From the NCBI RefSeq assembly GCF_003061025.1, contig NZ_QAIL01000024.1:1-64000 (forward strand): DNA of 64,000 nucleotides, written 5' to 3'. Under the pieces are notes generated by a model that was given only the letters and a program-made list of their open reading frames with translations, was not told the DNA's origin and did not search any database. Of this stretch, positions 62,805 to 64,000 are shown in pieces; position 1 is the first letter of the stretch, and each line of letters opens with the position of its first letter. The position numbers and the translations under genes were made by a program. This stretch comes from Pedobacter sp. HMWF019 (GTDB lineage: Bacteria; Bacteroidota; Bacteroidia; Sphingobacteriales; Sphingobacteriaceae).

Positions 62805-63290
62805 ATGAACGAGGAACAAAAGAAGTCATTACTGATAAAAGAGCTTTATGATTTGCTTTCCAAAGGGAATGCTCACGTCACATTTGAAGAGGCGGTTAAA
62901 GATATTTCTTTAGATAAGCTGAGGTTAACCCCTGAAAACCTGCCTTACAATATCTTTCAGCTGGCCGAACATATTCGAATAGCACAATGGGATATTGTTG
63001 AATTTTGTATCAACCCGCATCATGTCTCTCCAAAATGGCCAGAGGGCTACTGGATAAGCGGTGATTATACAATTTCCAGACAGGCCTGGGATCATATTTT
63101 ACAGCAAATTAAGCAAGACCGGGAAAGATTCATTCAGTTTCTGAAAGCAACAGACAATGATCTTTTCGAACCTCTCTCACATGGTACCGGGCAGAGTCTT
63201 TTTAGAGAAGCTTTATTGATTGCAGACCATACAGCGTACCACACCGGGGAAATCATCCTCATCAGGAGATTGTTGAAGATCTGGAATTGA
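62805..63290 (+). CDS. DinB-like four-helix protein
   Basis: A 161-residue soluble protein of the DinB superfamily: about four helices, an early metal-type His in FQLAEHIRIAQWDIVEF, and a late HTAYHTGEIILIRRLL segment with two His residues. These positions fit the three-His metal site of DinB/YfiT proteins. The activity is unknown; relatives include thiol-dependent transferases. I use Met 62805 (MNEEQKKSLL) because the longer frame from 62697 adds a basic segment of no family character. It diverges from the sensor-regulator gene. Confidence 0.87.
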   Translation: MNEEQKKSLLIKELYDLLSKGNAHVTFEEAVKDISLDKLRLTPENLPYNIFQLAEHIRIAQWDIVEFCINPHHVSPKWPEGYWISGDYTISRQAWDHILQQIKQDRERFIQFLKATDNDLFEPLSHGTGQSLFREALLIADHTAYHTGEIILIRRLLKIWN

Positions 63291-63311
63291 ACTGTAAGTA
63301 CCTCTAAAAAA

Positions 63312-63339
63312 ATCAGGAGGCCTTTTTGGGCCTCCTGAT
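63312..63339. terminator. Terminator after the DinB-like gene
   Basis: ATCAGGAGGCC (63312-63322) pairs with GGCCTCCTGAT (63329-63339) around a 6-base loop. A-rich sequence precedes and moderately T-poor sequence follows, so it may act mainly for the minus-strand GH92 gene. The remaining bases, 63340-63465, show nothing recognisable. Confidence 0.8.
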
Positions 63340-63465
63340 ACAATTCAAACATAAACACTACACTAAAATTCTGATTACTTGGCTGCAATTAGTTGAAAAA
63401 TTGCTCCAGTTTATTGGTCCATTTTAGCGAATTCATCAGCTCAATTGGCATTAAGCGTTTGAATT

Positions 63466-64000
63466 TTATTTTTTAGCCTTTTCAGTGGAAAAGGAATAAG
63501 GGAAATCTGCAGGGTCTGATCCTCTTTGTTTATTTGGAACAGCAGACATATTAAAGTTCAGCACGCCTCCATTTTGCAAACCGGAATGGCTGATCCAGTT
63601 TTTTGAATAGGGTTTTCCATTAATCTGCAGAGACTGTACGTACCGGTTTTCCTCACTGTTACCTGGCGCATTAATGGTTACTGTTTTACCATTTTCAAGC
63701 TTTAGGGTTATCTTCTTAAACAGAGGCGCACCAAGTGCATACTGATCTACTGCAGGCGTAACCGGGTAAAATCCTAAGGCAGAAAAAACGTACCAGGCAG
63801 AAGTCTGGCCATTGTCTTCATCGCCACAATAACCGTCTGGGGTTGCTTTATACATTCTGTTCATGGTTTCTCTCGCCCAATATTGTGTTTTCCAGGGAGC
63901 TCCACCATAATTGTACAGATAGATCATATGTTGGATCGGTTGGTTTCCATGTGCATATTGCCCCATATTTGCGATCTGCATCTCTCTGATCTCATGAATA
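63466..64000 (-). CDS. Glycoside hydrolase family 92 alpha-mannosidase, 3' end only
   Basis: Only the C-terminal 178 codons are in the window; the frame runs off the right edge. It shows IREMQIANMGQYAHGNQP, YCGDEDNGQTSAWYVFSALGFYPVTP and a C-terminal beta domain (ITLKLENGKTVTINAPGNS), all characteristic of GH92 exo-alpha-mannosidases, including the acidic DEDNGQ catalytic segment. These enzymes trim N-glycans or fungal mannans. Next to a beta-glucan locus this suggests fungal or yeast cell-wall feeding (inference). Confidence 0.9.
   Translation of the reverse strand, partial: IHEIREMQIANMGQYAHGNQPIQHMIYLYNYGGAPWKTQYWARETMNRMYKATPDGYCGDEDNGQTSAWYVFSALGFYPVTPAVDQYALGAPLFKKITLKLENGKTVTINAPGNSEENRYVQSLQINGKPYSKNWISHSGLQNGGVLNFNMSAVPNKQRGSDPADFPYSFSTEKAKK

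Noticed and set aside
1-64000. CRISPR array, prophage, transposase or defence island
   Set aside because: No regularly spaced direct repeats of CRISPR form, no phage structural or integrase genes, no transposase and no recognised defence genes in either strand.

Overview
The window looks like chromosome from a Bacteroidota bacterium of the Sphingobacteriaceae, most like Pedobacter. Three things point there. There are two SusC/SusD outer-membrane uptake pairs, one with FecI/FecR-type signalling. Several upstream regions carry a Bacteroidota-type promoter (TAnnTTTG at -7, sometimes TTTG near -33). Start codons have little or no Shine-Dalgarno sequence. The genus is an inference from protein style; no 16S gene is present. 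I see no phage, transposase, CRISPR array or recognisable defence system.

Layout. 1-444 is a gene-free stretch holding one copy of a palindromic repeat. 445-2622: purN and purH. 2711-8321: the rod-shape operon mreB-mreC-mreD-mrdA-rodA. 8314-18995: thymidine kinase, two MFS transporters, a LysR and a MocR-type regulator, a PepSY membrane protein, a quinone-linked pyruvate dehydrogenase and an AhpD-like protein. 19211-19602: tRNA-Phe and a 51-residue zinc-ribbon protein. 19800-22748: a two-gene Fe-S membrane oxidoreductase and a metallo-beta-lactamase-fold protein.

23681-34737 (minus strand) is the most distinctive locus: DUF5686-type barrel, ECF sigma factor, FecR anti-sigma, SusC with an STN signalling domain, SusD, an exported isoaspartyl peptidase and an exported cyanophycinase. 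I read it as a surface-sensed uptake and degradation system for cyanophycin or beta-aspartyl peptides: a utilisation locus of PUL design aimed at a polypeptide rather than a glycan.

34914-42254 is mostly housekeeping: mtgA, rpsF-rpsR-rplI, dnaX and a eukaryote-type NADP isocitrate dehydrogenase. 42255-42980 is a 726-base intergenic stretch dense in structure: a terminator, a nested hairpin of about 97 bases, 11-base-phased repeats and the second copy of the palindromic repeat. It precedes a TonB receptor, a ThuA-like protein and a DUF2071 protein. 46532-51610 (minus strand) carries a second TonB receptor, an M28 peptidase, an HPP-family membrane protein and a prephenate dehydrogenase of fungal TYR1 type.

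51699-62689 (minus strand) is a glycan utilisation locus: a membrane-spanning sensor/LuxR-HTH regulator, then SusC, SusD, GH30 and GH5 enzymes. The likely substrate is a beta-glucan, perhaps beta-1,6. A DinB-like protein and the 3' end of a GH92 mannosidase close the window. Where my start differs from the longest open frame, the entry says why.
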